A stretch of 64,000 bases of DNA from Cladorhizidae sp. MBARI D1340-BT2 (taxonomy: Eukaryota > Porifera > Demospongiae > Poecilosclerida > Cladorhizidae). Each line of letters starts with the position of its first letter. Position 1 is the first letter of the stretch. The stretch is from assembly GCA_028752905.1 (NCBI GenBank), contig JAQNBH010000013.1, positions 15,588,867 through 15,652,866 on the forward strand, given 5' to 3'. The translations under genes and the position numbers were made by a program. Below are positions 21,162 through 33,347 of the stretch, piece by piece. Under the pieces are notes generated by a model. That model worked only from the letters and a program-made list of their open reading frames with translations. It searched no databases and was not told the DNA's origin.

Positions 21162-22440
21162 CTACAAAATAACAGAAGGAAACTTGAAACTACAACTTCC
21201 AATAAAAAAGCACCAGCAAACAATATCAGTGTAAGTAGTATAGCTTACCACTAGGATGAGGTTGTTCACTTCTCTTGAAAACAATGTTATTTTGGCACAT
21301 TTCATTGCTTCCTTTTACAATCTAAATCTTTTCTCTCTTGCGCCTCCTTTGTTACTTGGACGAAGATTTCAGAACAATTGTGGCACTAGCTAGAACAACC
21401 TAGCCAGTGATTACCTTCCTTTTCAGACATTTTGTGGGGATTTAGGCAGGCATCTAACGAGTGTAAGGAACGAGGATGTGCATATATGTATTAAAAAATT
21501 GGCTTGATCAAGGTACCGGCCCATTTTTTTGGCACTTGCCCATTTTAAGTACCGAGCCTGCGTTTAGGTGACTTAGTAGGGGTCTGCAGGTTGAACTACC
21601 AGCAGTCAAGGTGTGCTTAAACCTGGAGTATGTACACACATTTATCTCATAAAAAGTCTGTGGAGGAAATAATCTAATGAGCTAGAGTTACAAGACTCCT
21701 TGTCACGCTCCAAAATGTCCAGTATTTTTTATTTTATTAAAAATACAATGAAATATAACTTCAATATGCTACTTTACAAACCAATTAATTAATGAGTTCT
21801 CGAGTCTACAAATGGCCATTGACCGTATCAACTACTGGGCCTGTTGTAATAATCTTGCCTGAAGTCATTTTAATTCTGATTCTGTTATGGCATAAAACAG
21901 GATTCAGATTATAGACCTATCCACAGGCACATCCTACACAGACAAATTACACACTCACACACATGTCATTACACGTATTTATATCATACGCACTTAGACA
22001 AGTGATTGAGACTGGACATGTATTGCAGCCATAGTATATTTATGGGACTTCCAAACTTTGATCAGATCTCCTTGAATGCCTGTAGTATATAGAATATTCA
22101 TGTGCATCAATTCTGTAATGATGGCAACAGTGAATATATATATATATGCAAAGCAACATCATGGCTGATAAAACAAATGTAACACTTCTATTAAAATTCA
22201 AACTCTTTGGCTGCTAAGGGATTTACCCGGTAATTTCCCCTGCACGCGGAGGCTGTTTATTGAATCACCCGTTTTGGAAATCACCTGAATTTTAATTGGT
22301 TTTGTTTTGTATTTTTGAGGGTGATCATACGACGAGTGTTATTCTGACTATCTCCTAACTTTCTACCCAACACCAGGCTAGAAGAACCTTTTGAGATGGC
22401 AAGACAAGTGAAGCTAGACTCCAAGTAGGTATTATTATGT
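21162..22440. other. No gene seen
   Basis: AT-rich non-coding DNA with a short TATATA run near 22135. Apart from the splice-like signals at 21243-21430, nothing is recognised. Confidence 0.4.
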
Positions 22441-22464
22441 GGATAAGCTAACCAGTTTGTTACA

Positions 22465-22765
22465 TAGATGATCATTATAGCTAGCAAATTAGATGGCGCT
22501 TGAAGTGTATAGGCAGTTTTAGCTGATATTTATAGCTAGCAAATTAGCTAACGCTTGAAGTTGGCAGTTTTAGATAGCCAAGTAGCTAGCGCTTGAAGTG
22601 TATAGGCAGTTTGAGCTGATCTTTATAGCTGGCAAATTAGCTAGCGCTTGAAGTTGGCAGTTTTAGATGATCATTATAGCTAGCAAATTAGCTAGCGCTT
22701 GAAGAAGGCAGTTGTATCTGATATATAGCCAGCAATAGCTAGCATTGGAGGTAGCTAGTAGACTA
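22465..22765. repeat. Minisatellite rich in TAGCTAGC palindromes
   Basis: Five or more imperfect units built from ATAGCTAGCAAATTAGCTAG, CGCTTGAAGT and GGCAGTTTTAG, with period about 55-65 bases. It directly abuts the 3' end of piggyBac remnant 3. Confidence 0.85.
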
Positions 22766-22813
22766 CCAAGCAAACCAAGTTGTTCTATACCTAGTGCTAG
22801 TATGTATCTCAGC

Positions 22814-23669
22814 TCAGCTAGCTTTGGATGATCTACCAACTGTGCTATCATCATGGATAGTACTCAGAATGGTCACAGCTCTCTTGTCCATCCATTTCAA
22901 GGCATGGACACCATTTGTACTTACAGATTCTTTTTCATTTTGTCTTTGGCCTTGATACATGCAGGTCCCCCTCTGTTCACCCGAACTGTACCAAATGCAC
23001 CAAAGCAACTACTTTTTAGAGATCGTACAAGTGTATATATCATAATTATTATTGTGTGTATACTAAAGTCTCCTCACCTACATACAGCTTCCAACTATAG
23101 GTATATCCACTAGAGCTGTCTGCCAGGACATAAGCTTTCGTACCCCACCTTGTGGGCTTCATGGACAAGTACCGGACCCTCCCCTTGAATCCAATTGATT
23201 CATCGACAGTAATTTCTCTTCCAAGCTGGTATGATTGTCCATGCTAATGGCTATAATGTGGGCAATGAACCTCTTTATCTCGCTAACTGTGCCAAGCTTT
23301 CCAATCTCTCATTCTAGATTGAGGAGGTAGGTCTTGATTCGAAGATTTAAATTGGTCTGCTTACAAATTTGTTTCCTCCACAATTCTCCTTAGGATAGTG
23401 TTATCGAGAAAAAGCTGAGCAAAGTCAATGGGCGCTTTTCCTTCCATATCAACTGTGCAACCAGATGTCTGACTGAATGAGATATTACCGCTGGAGCTGC
23501 TGGCACTGGAGCTGCTGGCACTGGAGCTGATGGCACTGGAGCTGATGGCACTGGAGCAGGAGCTGCTTGAACTTTCACTGGAGCTACTCCTATGACCTTC
23601 ATCATTGTTAACTATCCACAACATCTTCACCATCCTCCACACCCTCTTTACCATCCTCCACACCTTCAC
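22814..23669 (-). pseudogene. piggyBac transposase remnant 3 with central deletions
   Basis: Reading from 23669: a Ser-rich N-terminal tract made by a 15-base tandem repeat (23490-23570), then PIDFAQLFLDNTILRRIVEE and TNL, the family's F-x-x-x-F...I-V-E-x-T-N segment. Then SEIKRFIAHIIAISMD, and ITVDESIGFKGRVRYLSMKP with RWGTKAYVLADSSSGYTYSW, which hold the second catalytic region (V-D-E-x-x-x-x-F-K-G-R, K-P-x-x-W-G-x-K) and the L-Y-x-G strand (23220-23075). FGTVRVNRGGPACIKAKDKM and HALKWMDKRAVTILSTIHDD (22990-22850) follow. The first catalytic aspartate region and about 60 residues between LYVGEE and FGTVR are missing, and there are frameshifts. The C-terminal domain is replaced by the adjoining minisatellite. 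Confidence 0.85.
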
Positions 23670-24058
23670 AATAATTAATAATTCTCATGGATATATCTAC
23701 CAAAATCATCATAACTGTCATCTCTTTTTAACATACACAGCACTTCAGCTCTATTATAATAATTATCTATCCATCACTTGTATTCAGCACAATATACTCT
23801 ATCAAGCATCTAGAGTGAAGGTACATAACCACCTTACATAACCACCCTTTGTCCAAAGATAGTTGATAATTCCAGGTCAGTACAAGTGAATTAAACACCG
23901 TGAGCAGCTGTACCAATAAGCAGACAATAGGCAGATGCTTCGCTGCACTGATAAGCAGCACCTTACTGCGAGTCAATAAAGCATTATTCCTTTACGGACA
24001 TTATATATATGTCCAGTGCAATTTTTGTCGGACATATATATATGTCCACTGCAGTCAA
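23670..24058. other. No gene; paired GGACATATATATATGTCC palindromes
   Basis: AT-rich sequence. Near 23997-24048 two copies of a GGACATATATATGTCC-type palindrome occur about 35 bases apart, just before satellite B. Confidence 0.5.
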
Positions 24059-27000
24059 AGAGTACTAAACATCCATAGATTCTGCGCACTTTACTGTAAT
24101 TGACTTTTGCTCAAAAGATAGGTATCTCTCTGTGTGCTCTCTCTTTATAGACTTGATATAATTATAGCTCTAAAAATAGGTCTCTCTGTGTTCTCTCACT
24201 TGATGCTAAACATGTTAGCTCCCTAGATTCTGCACACTTCACTGCATAGACTTGATATATAGCTCTAAAGATAGGTTTCTCTGTGTGCTCTCCCTTGATA
24301 ATAAACATCCATAGCTTCTGCACACTTCACTGTAATGTACTTGATATATAGCTCAAAAGATAGGTATCTCTCTGTATGTGCTCTCTCTTTGATGCTAAAC
24401 ATGTTAGCTCCAAAGATTTTGCACACTTCACTGTAATGGATTTGATAGATAGCTCAAAAGATAGATATCTTTCGTGTGCTCTCACTTGATGCTAAATTTG
24501 TCACCTAGATAGATTCTGTAGACTTCACTGTAGAGAGTAGATATATAGCTCTAAAGATAGTTCTCTCGGTGTGCTCTCTCTTGATTCTAAACATCCATAG
24601 ATTCTGCGCAGTTTATTGTAATGGACTTTAGCTCAAAAGATAGGTATCTCTCTGTGTGCTCTCTCTTGATTGTAAACTTATTAGCTCCATAGATTCTGCA
24701 AACTTCACTCTATAGACTTAATATACAGTTCTAAAGGTAGGTCTCTCTGTGTACTCTCACTTGATACTAAATAATTATGTTAGCTCCATAGATTTTGTAC
24801 ACTTCACTGTATAGACTTGAAATATAGCTCTAAAGGTAGGTCTCTCTGTGTGCTTTCTATTGATACTAAACATCCATAGATTCTGGGCAGTTTACTTTAA
24901 TGGACTTTAGCTCAAAAGATAGCTCTCTCCCTGTGTGCTCTCTCTTTATTAAGCTAAACATGTTATCTCCATAGATTCTGCACACTTTACTTATATGGAC
25001 TTGATATACAGCTCTAAAGATTGGTTTCTCTGTGAGCTCTCTCTCTTGATACTAAACATCCATAGATTCTGCGCACTTTACTGTAATGGGCTTGATATTA
25101 TAGCTCAAAAGATAGGTAATCTCTCTGTGTGCTCTCTCTTGATGCTAAATATGTTAGCTCCATAGATTCGGAACACTTCACTGTATATACTTGATATATA
25201 GCTCTATAGATACGTCTCTCTGTGTGCTCTCACTTGATACTAACCATCCATAGATTTTGCACACTTCACTGTAATGGTCTTGATAGATAGCTCAAAAGAT
25301 AGGCAATCTCTCTGTGTGCTCTCACTTGATGATAAATATGTTAGCTCCATAGATTTTGCACACTTCTCTGTAGTGGACTTGATAGATAGCTCAATAGATA
25401 GATATCTCTCGTGCTCTATGTCTTGATGCTAAATTTGTCATCTCGATAGATTCTGCACACTTCACTGTACAGACTATATATAGCTCTAAAGATAGGTATC
25501 TCTGTTTGCTCTCTCTTGATACTAAACATCCATAGATTCTGTGAAAATTTACTGTAATTAGGGCTTGATATTATATCTCAAAAGATAGGTAATCTCTCTT
25601 CGTGCTCTCTCTTGATGCTAAACATGTTACATGTTAGCCCCATAGATTTTGTACACTTCAATGTATAGACTTGACATATAGCTCTAAAGATAGGTCTCTC
25701 TGTGTGCTCTCTATTGATACTAAACATCCATAGAATCTGCGCAGTTTCCTTTAATGGACTTTAGCTCAAAAGATATCTCTCTCTGTCTGCTCTCTCTTTA
25801 TGCTAAACATGTTAGCTCCATAGATTCTGCACACTTTACTTATATGGACTTGATATACAGCTCTAAAGATTGGTTTCTCTGTGTGCTCTCTCTTGATACT
25901 AAACATCCATAGATTCTGCGCACTTTACTGTAATGGGCTTGATATTATAGCTCAAAGGATAGGTCATGATGCTAAATATGTTAGCTCCATAGATTCGGAA
26001 CACTTCACTGTATATAATTGATATATAGCTCTATAGATAGGTCTCTCTGTGTTCTCTCACTTGATACTAAACATCCATAGATTTTGCACACTTCACTGTA
26101 ATGGGCTTGATAGATAGCTCAAAAGATAGGTCTGTGTGCTCTCACTTGATGATAAATATGTTAGCTCCATAGATTTTGCACACTTCACTGTAGTGGACTT
26201 GATAGATAGCTCAATAGATAGATATCTCTCGTGCTCTCTGTCTTGATGCTAAACTTGTCATCTCGATAGATTATGCACACTTCACTGTACAGACAATATA
26301 ATTATATAGCTCTAAAGATAGGTATCTCTGTGTGCTCTCTCTTGATACTAAACATCAATAGATTCTACGCAGTTTACTGTAATGGACTTTAGCTCAAAAG
26401 ATAGGTAATCTCTCTGTGTGCTCTCTCTTGATGCTAAATATGTTAGCTCCATAGATTCTGTACACTTCACTCTATATACTTGATATATAGCTCTAAAGAT
26501 AGGTCTCTCTGTGTGCTCTCCCTTAATTCTAAACATCGATAGATTCTGTGCACTTTACTATAATTGACTTTTGCTCAATAGATAGGTATCTCTCTGTCTG
26601 CTCTCTCTTTATAGACTTGATATATAGCTCTAAAAATAGGTCTCTCTGTGTGCTCTCCCTTGATGCTAAACATGTTAGCTCCCTAGATTCTGCACACTTC
26701 ACTGCATATACTTGATATATAGCTCTAAAGATAGGTTTCTCTGTGTGCTCTCTCTTGATACTAAACATCCATAGCTTCTTCACACTTCACTCTAATGTAC
26801 TTGATATATAGCTCAAAAGATAGGTATCTCTCGTGTGCTCCCACTTGTTGCTAAATTTGTCACCTCGATAGATTCTGTAGACTTCACTGTAGAGAGTAGA
26901 TATATAGCTCTAAAGATAGTTCTCTCGGTGTGCTCTCTCTTGATTCTAAACATCCATAGATTCTGCACAGTTTATTGTAATGGACTTTAGCTGAAAAGAT

Positions 27001-27078
27001 AGGTATCTCTCTGTGTGCTCTCTCTTGATTGTAAACTTATTAGCTCCATAGATTCTGCAAACTTCATACTATAGACTT
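24059..27078. repeat. Satellite B, long array (~3 kb)
   Basis: About thirty ~95-base monomers. Two monomer types alternate. One carries ACTAAACATCCATAGATTCT and CTCAAAAGATAGGTA; the other carries GCTAAACATGTTAGCTCCAT and GCTCTAAAGATAGGTCTC. The working unit is therefore a dimer of about 190 bases. A third variant with TTTGTCATCTCGATAGATTC recurs at about 24490, 25440, 26250 and 26865, pointing to a longer higher-order period. Open frames on the minus strand at 26.3-26.8 kb are translated repeat. Confidence 0.9.
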
Positions 27079-27840
27079 AAAGAATAGAAACAGTTACATA
27101 ATTTGAAATGGAAGTAAATGTCCATTTTGACCAGTTTTTCCTCAAAATGCTCAAAAATGTCCGAATTGGAAAAATAGAGCGTAGATTTCTCAAGCTATTT
27201 TCTATCGTCTAAAGAGTAGAAACAGTTCCATAATGTTGAAAAGGAAGCTAATGTTCCCATTTTGACAAGAATGAGCGATTTTACTACAAAACGTTAAAAA
27301 AGTTCCCAATTGGCAGAAAATAGAGCTTATTTCGATTAAAAAGGGGAAATTTCTCACCAACAGCTCATTTAAAGAGTAGAAACAGTTCCACAATGTTGAA
27401 AAAGAAGCTAATGTTCATTTTGACATGAAGGAGCGATTTCACACACTTTTTCCTCAAAAGGCTCAAACGCATCCCAATTGGAGCTTCTTTCGGTTAAAAA
27501 AGGCTCACCAAAAGCTGTTATCTGTCATTTAAAGAGTAGAAACAGTTCCATAATGTTGAAAAGGAAGCTAATCTGCCCAGTTTGACAAGAATGAGCGATT
27601 TCAGACAGTTTTTCCTCAAAAAGCTTAAAAACATCCCAATTAGCTTGAAAAGGGGAAATTCTCAATATGAGTCATTTTCTGTTGTTTAAAGAGTAGAAAC
27701 AGTTCCATAATATTGAAAAGGAAGCTAATGTGCCCAGTTTGACAAGAGTGAGCGATTTCTGACAGTTTCCCTACAAAACTCTAAAAAAAATTCCAATGTG
27801 AGCAAAATAGACCATATTTCGGTTAAGAAATACCACATTT
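27079..27840. repeat. Satellite A, second array
   Basis: Four to five units of the same ~160-base satellite as at 2.3-3.6 kb, same strand. It joins satellite B at about 27078 through TATAGACTTAAAGAATAGAA. Confidence 0.9.
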
Positions 27841-30015
27841 ATGAATTGGATGAATGTGATCATTGAGAAGGTGTACAAGTAACTGGTTGATAAATGGTTT
27901 AAACAGAAAAAATCAACAATTTTTTAGAAAGGAAGCGAACCAATGCAAGCAAAGCAGGTGCACTGGCCAATAAATATCTCAAGCAAGAAGTATAGGATCA
28001 CAAGCATGTTGACAAGTATGGACAGCCAGAAAGTTGTCAAGAATAATGTAGAGTTAAGCAAGTGTCACACTGTAAGCAGGCTAGATATCAGATGAGAGAT
28101 TCTCCTCAACTATTCAACCAAGCAGGAAGAGCAGAGCGAGGAGATGAAAAAAATTGGATTTATAAAGTGCTACAACATGACCAGTTTAGCTTGTGGTTGG
28201 ACATTTCAAGTGTTCTGTTCTGTGTTGAAGTTACCTGGATAACTATAATATGAAGGCAACATCTGGTGGATTCAAGAGTATACCTAATTCTGTCCTGGAT
28301 CCGGGAAAATTATTTTCTATAGTGTCACAGAATCTGCAGTCCAGCTGTTTCTATGCACTTGGGATCAGATGTGCAGGAATAGTTGGGCAGAGTGCTGCAG
28401 GAGAGCAAGAAGGATTCCTCTGCTGTAAATAATGTGGATGTAAGATGTAATCATGATAACCAGACATCAGGCTGGAAATTTTTTGAAAAGGAAGCGGAAG
28501 AATCTCTGCTGGTAAAAGCGAATGCATTCATAGTCAAGTGAAAGCCACTGTTGATAGCTGGGAAGCCTGAGGAGAAAAGGAAGCTATCAAATTATAGTCA
28601 GTTGGAGAACATTATCCATGGTTAAGTGATTGGAAATTTTGGAGGTAATTTCTTTGAGCCAGTGGTGGCCAGGTGGATATCAAATCACTGAGGGAAGTGA
28701 GATAATCAGCACAAGGTACCTGTTAAGAGTAAGCTGAAAACTCTGGGCAATGTTGGTACTTGAAAAAGGTAAAGTCAGCTCTACTGACATTACAAAATGT
28801 GTGGGACCTTGCTCTCTAAGAGTGCAGCAAGTGAACCAACTACAGCTATGATCTTAAGATGTATTGTACAAGAGATAGGTAACATGCAAACAGAGAAACA
28901 TAGGAGTAGACAGATTATTTTGAGAAAGTATGTATGCAGATAAGCTCTAATGGAGATGAATGAGAGCACATCCATCAACAACTGGGAAAGAAGATGACAG
29001 TGCTGTCACTGTCAAGGAGGTTTTATTTTCTGAAAATATATGAGACCCTTCTAATATATCTACAGGAGTTCCAGAATTTGCCAGCAGTTATGGCACTGTA
29101 AGAAGACCAGAATAGCCATTGTGCTACTTCCAGTGATTTGTAAAACGCTTCCTGAATGGATCTTGTAGGAACCTTTCCCTCCAGCAGACTACTAGGACAT
29201 ATTATGTTCATGAGATCTGTGATCATATTATGAGGTATCCTGAAGTTTAATCTTTTGGATGATTTACTCACTGATTGGGTAAACAATTTCCTTTGGGAGA
29301 ATGTTACCAGAAACTTCATATCAATTGATTAAACAGGGCTATACCACCCACAAGACAGTGTAATATTTTAAAAAGAACTTGCTCAACCTTGGCACGACTG
29401 AAGAGGGTAATTACTGTTGAGGGAGAAGCTAGAGAGTTCTGCAAACAGGCTCAAATAACTTCGAGAAGGCAAAATTCCCATGGACTTGGCAGGGTATCGT
29501 TGTGTGCAAGCACCAGCTAACAATGTTCAAATGTGAATTAGTCACTCGGCTCTTTGATTTCTAGTTATGCTGTATCTAAACTAAAGGCAATGGTGTTACA
29601 AAGAGGTGAATCCTATTGGTAAGGGTAACTACCTTTTGAGATTCAGATAGTGAGAAAAAAGCAGAAGGTATACTTGTGAACATGCTTTGGAAATGGCATA
29701 TATCTAGGAGTGCCAATTATTTCTGTCAGGAATTAGCTGAGCAGGTTGATAATCCAGATAAGATGATAATCCAGATAAGAATATATTTGTGGAGTGGCAC
29801 TGGATAGCAAACTTTTTACCAGTATATAACCAGCAGACTAAAATTTAACAGTAGACCTTTTAGAAAAATATAGGGATTTTCAAGTCTAGCAAGAATATAT
29901 TTCCCTTGCTGAGGATCATTCATGATAGGAGAGCATCTTGTCATTCTATAATCCGTGACCTAGGCATTCAAGGATATAGAGATTTAGGAAATCTGGCCAA
30001 GATATTATCTAGCCA
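27841..30015. other. No gene recognised; may include the 5' part of a dead Gypsy element
   Basis: Less AT-rich than the introns and with several medium open frames (for example 28062-28253), but no motif that I can name. It lies directly upstream of the reverse transcriptase fragment and on that ground could hold gag/protease remnants; this is inference only. Confidence 0.3.
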
Positions 30016-30019
30016 TCAA

Positions 30020-30360
30020 CTAGGTAGGTATTATCAATTGTCTTACTGAAGAAGAAGGACAAAACTCTTAAGATTGGATGAGTAGGTTGGAGGATTGGGG
30101 TACATTTTTACTTTGATTTAATCTAGGTTAGTCCCAATATGAGTGAAGGATCATATGAAGAATGTGTTCATTACACCAGTTGGTTTATTCCAGTGTTGCC
30201 CTTTGAATTTATGTGAGCACCTGCAACGTTGCGGAGTATGGTTGAAACTATTAGATCGACTGGTAGAGATTAAACAAATTATATTTGACATTTGCAATGA
30301 TCTAGTTGTACAAGATATCTGCTCTTCCAAAAGAACTCTAGTATCTAAAGGTTAAACTTG
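30020..30360 (+). pseudogene. Ty3/Gypsy-type reverse transcriptase fragment, decayed
   Basis: Read with frameshifts, the pieces follow the RT order. LRLDE then GGLGYIFTLI (30080-30120) sit where the family has the P-R-I-D and F-x-T-L-D-L segments. VKDHMKNVFITPVGLFQ (30140-30195) matches the K-T-A-F-x-T-P-x-G-L-Y-Q segment. VLPFEFM then APATLRSMVETI (30190-30250) matches x-M-P-F-G-L-x-x-A-P-A-T-F-Q-x-x-M. The Y-L-D-D box is not intact. No LTRs, RNase H or integrase were recognised nearby. Confidence 0.65.
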
Positions 30361-31330
30361 TTCCATTGATAAACCTTTGCAAGATAAATCTTAAGTGTAG
30401 ACAAAACATCACAATCTCATATCTAGTTACATTTTATAAACATAAGTTAACATTACAAGAATGTGCCAGTTGCCTCAGAAACTACATCAGCAATACAAAC
30501 TCTGTTAACAGAGCAATTAATGTTTAGTAGTAAGCAAGCACAGTGGAAGCAAACATGATGAGACTGGAAAGAGAAAGTCTATTATGACACTTCATCCAAT
30601 TTGATATGATTCAATAAAACATCCACTGGTGCATAATAACACCACTAACTTAGTGAATATTGTTATTAAATGAAATAGTAACTCAAAAACAACATAGAGA
30701 GCAAAGCTGAAAAAGAATGAAACTGGTATATATATATTTGGAAGTTATTTTTTTAGGAACAATTATTGAGATAGAGGCAGTTTAATTGATTTTAATATAT
30801 CACTAATGGCTAGAAGTCTTTGATGTATAAACAAACCTGTGGCCATCAACCAGGTGATCATTATGGGATAAAATAAGCTCAGTTAGATCGATGCATTTCT
30901 TCTGAACAGAGCCTTGTTATACATGCTTTGAGTACATATGTTAGGCATGTTTTGTTCATCTGATATACCTTCTGCTGCATTTTAATATACAGTATAGCAT
31001 ATTATGTTTTCAATAGATAAGCAGGAAATGCATCATCAAAGTGCATAGCCGCAAAGGTTTCACATCCAAGGAAAGTTAGCAGTAATTTAATTTAGAAATA
31101 ATTATAAGCTTCACCTTGCCCATAATATTGTAACAACATGTTAGGAAAAGAATAAAAATTTGCAAATTTTATTATAGCTCGTTGGCAACACACTCAAAGA
31201 GCCTTCAGGAAATAATCACTAGACATCAATATTTTTTATAAAAATAGCATTCAGGAAGTTTGCCCCTAATCTAGTAAATATATATATATGTGATCCTGTT
31301 TATTTGTTTGTTATATTTTCTCTTCCCCAG
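30361..31330. other. No gene seen; ends with the acceptor of the first supported host exon
   Basis: AT-rich sequence. The last bases before 31331 are pyrimidine-rich (TTTTCTCTTCCCCAG), a good splice acceptor. The exon that precedes it in the gene was not found in the window. Confidence 0.5.
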
Positions 31331-31460
31331 TTTCTACAGCACTGCAGTATTTTTTAGTCAGCAGTCGCAATATTATTCATCAAGTTAGCTTGGATGGGAC
31401 ACGCAGCCATGTTCTTGTGTCTAATTTGAGTAGCACTATAGCACTGAACTACGATTATAG
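31331..31460 (+). CDS. Host gene exon a: start of YWTD propeller 1
   Basis: Acceptor TTCCCCAG, donor AG/GTAGAG; enters in phase 1 and leaves in phase 2. It encodes LQYFLVSSRNIIHQVSLDG, then SNLSSTIALNYDYR, the usual first blade of an LRP propeller (L-L-x-x-x-x-x-I-x-x-x-x-L-D-G ... A-x-x-Y-D). The final arginine codon is split by the intron. It is homologous to the exon at 55262-55388. Confidence 0.85.
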
Positions 31461-32249
31461 GTAGAGTTTATAAACTTTTTGTAATAAACTTGATTCATTT
31501 CTACTTCTATATGGTGGAATCTTATGGTGGAATCTCTAGCTACTTTTTGTTTGTTTGGTATGAGAATAACAAATTTCTGTGAAAAAATGTCAATATTTTG
31601 CCTATTTTATATATCCTCCATTAAGTCAGCAAATAATAGAGATGGACCAGCTTTATTAAGTGCAGATAATTCGTTGTTTTGTATGACTAGTTCACAAAAT
31701 GTTGAGTACATACAGTGTGTCTATTGCTGGTAACTTAATTGGTAAGATTAGGTGGTCAAATTTTAATAACTGATTTACTCTGGTGAGTAGCTACATATTG
31801 TCTACTGCAATTATTCATTTGGTTGTGTATTTACCAATGAAATGGCAACTTTATTTGTGGTTGGTTGTAAAATTATATTTTTAGCTATAATTTTTTTAAA
31901 GAACAAACTTGTCAAACTCTTTCATTAGAATGGAAATACAGTTTCAGTGCTATGTCAATATATTATCTCTACAACAAAAGTTACATCAATGAAATCCATC
32001 AAGGATACCGTGAACACATTCAGAGTGATTCCTGGTAAGCGTATGTTTTTGTGCTGCTTTCCACTAGAGCAGAATTTCCAGAAACAGTAGCAACAGACCA
32101 TTCAAATAAAAAGAAGAAAACTTGCAATGTTGTTATTATTATTTTTATGTTTAAGTTAAAGGGGTAATTGGATATATGTACATATACAAGTATATTCAGA
32201 GTCACTTTTCGATAAGAAAAGCTGTTAATTGTATTATTAACTTATTCAG
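31461..32249 (+). other. Intron, 789 bp
   Basis: AT-rich; no other gene or repeat recognised. Confidence 0.7.
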
Positions 32250-32356
32250 GAGAAATAAGTTATATTGGACAGATGTGGCCAAGAAAACTATAATACAGTC
32301 AAATCTTGATGGATCTGGAATAATAACATTGTTGAGCCAAGGATTGGATTTACCAG
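32250..32356 (+). CDS. Host gene exon b: YWTD blade
   Basis: Acceptor CTTATTCAG, donor CAG/GTATAT, phases 2 to 1. It encodes RRNKLYWTDVAKKTIIQSNL, then DGSGIITLLSQGLDLPG, a canonical L-Y-W-T-D repeat followed by the L-D-G-S turn. Its frame passes without change to the exon at 46692 (GGIAVDWITNKLYFTD). Confidence 0.92.
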
Positions 32357-33104
32357 GTATATTAGAATAATTTTTGTTGCAAATAATTGTCACAATTGAT
32401 TGGATATAGCTATACATAATATATATATTCTTGTATATTGAAACACTAAAGTACACATTATTTGGATAAGCGAAATTTATGGATAGTGAAGCAGTGGTTA
32501 CATTGAAACTAAAATGAGTGTGATAAAGAAATTAGTTTATATCAGCTGGCATCATGTCTCTAAAGAACCGCTAAATTAGAAGATAATACACGGCGTAAAG
32601 TTAGGTGTAAAGTCTTGATATTTTGTAAAAGAAGTAGTGGCTGCATTGTATATTTAGCTGACAGGAGAAATGTTGTTTTAATGCTAATGAATAATTGATG
32701 CAAGTACAATGTACATATTCTGCATTAGTGTGCTTTATTTGATGACAATGCAGTATATATGGATTAACCAAGTAAAGAAAGAAGCTTGATAAGTTCTGCA
32801 AGGTCTACAAAAATTGTTCTGTTATTAATAGGTTTCTGTTAACATTCTCTTCAAATGTTAGGACTTTTTATATGTAATACCATGCCATTGATTAAAAAAA
32901 ACTTTAGCTAGTTCTATACCTTTATCAATAAGTATGTACTAATTACACTACCATAGTTAGCAAGCTACTAAACTTTCGAATTGGAGTTCTGTACTTTTTA
33001 CCTCGAAAATTACATTATTGTCATACCAACATGATTTGAACACGATTGTTAGAGAGCAAAATTTCACATTTCTTTCTGCGTTTTACTTTTCTTACTGCTA
33101 TCAC

Positions 33105-33347
33105 TGAAAAAATTGAACATTTTGGTTGGTTGACTAATAATGTTTTGAATGTTTTTGCAATAGGAAGCAATTCAAATGGTATTAATCCACATATATCATT
33201 TTTACATTGTCACTAGTAGCTGTATAAAGTGAAAAAATTGAACATTTTGGTTGGTTCACTAATAATGTTTTGAATGTTTTTGCAATAGGAAGCAATTCAA
33301 ATGGTATTAATCCACATATATTATTTTCACATTGTCACTAGTAGCTG
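33105..33347 (+). repeat. Tandem duplication of a ~125-bp segment
   Basis: The copies at 33105-33222 and 33230-33347 differ at very few positions (for example TTGGTTGAC versus TTGGTTCAC, CATTTTTACA versus TATTTTCACA). The near identity means a recent event. Confidence 0.95.

Noticed and set aside
26348..26783. Minus-strand open frames containing TERPIFRAIYQVY-like repeats
   Set aside because: They lie wholly inside satellite B, and their internal repetition is the satellite period.
24059..27078. CRISPR-like array of direct repeats
   Set aside because: Repeats are contiguous ~95-base monomers without unique spacers, in a eukaryotic genome.
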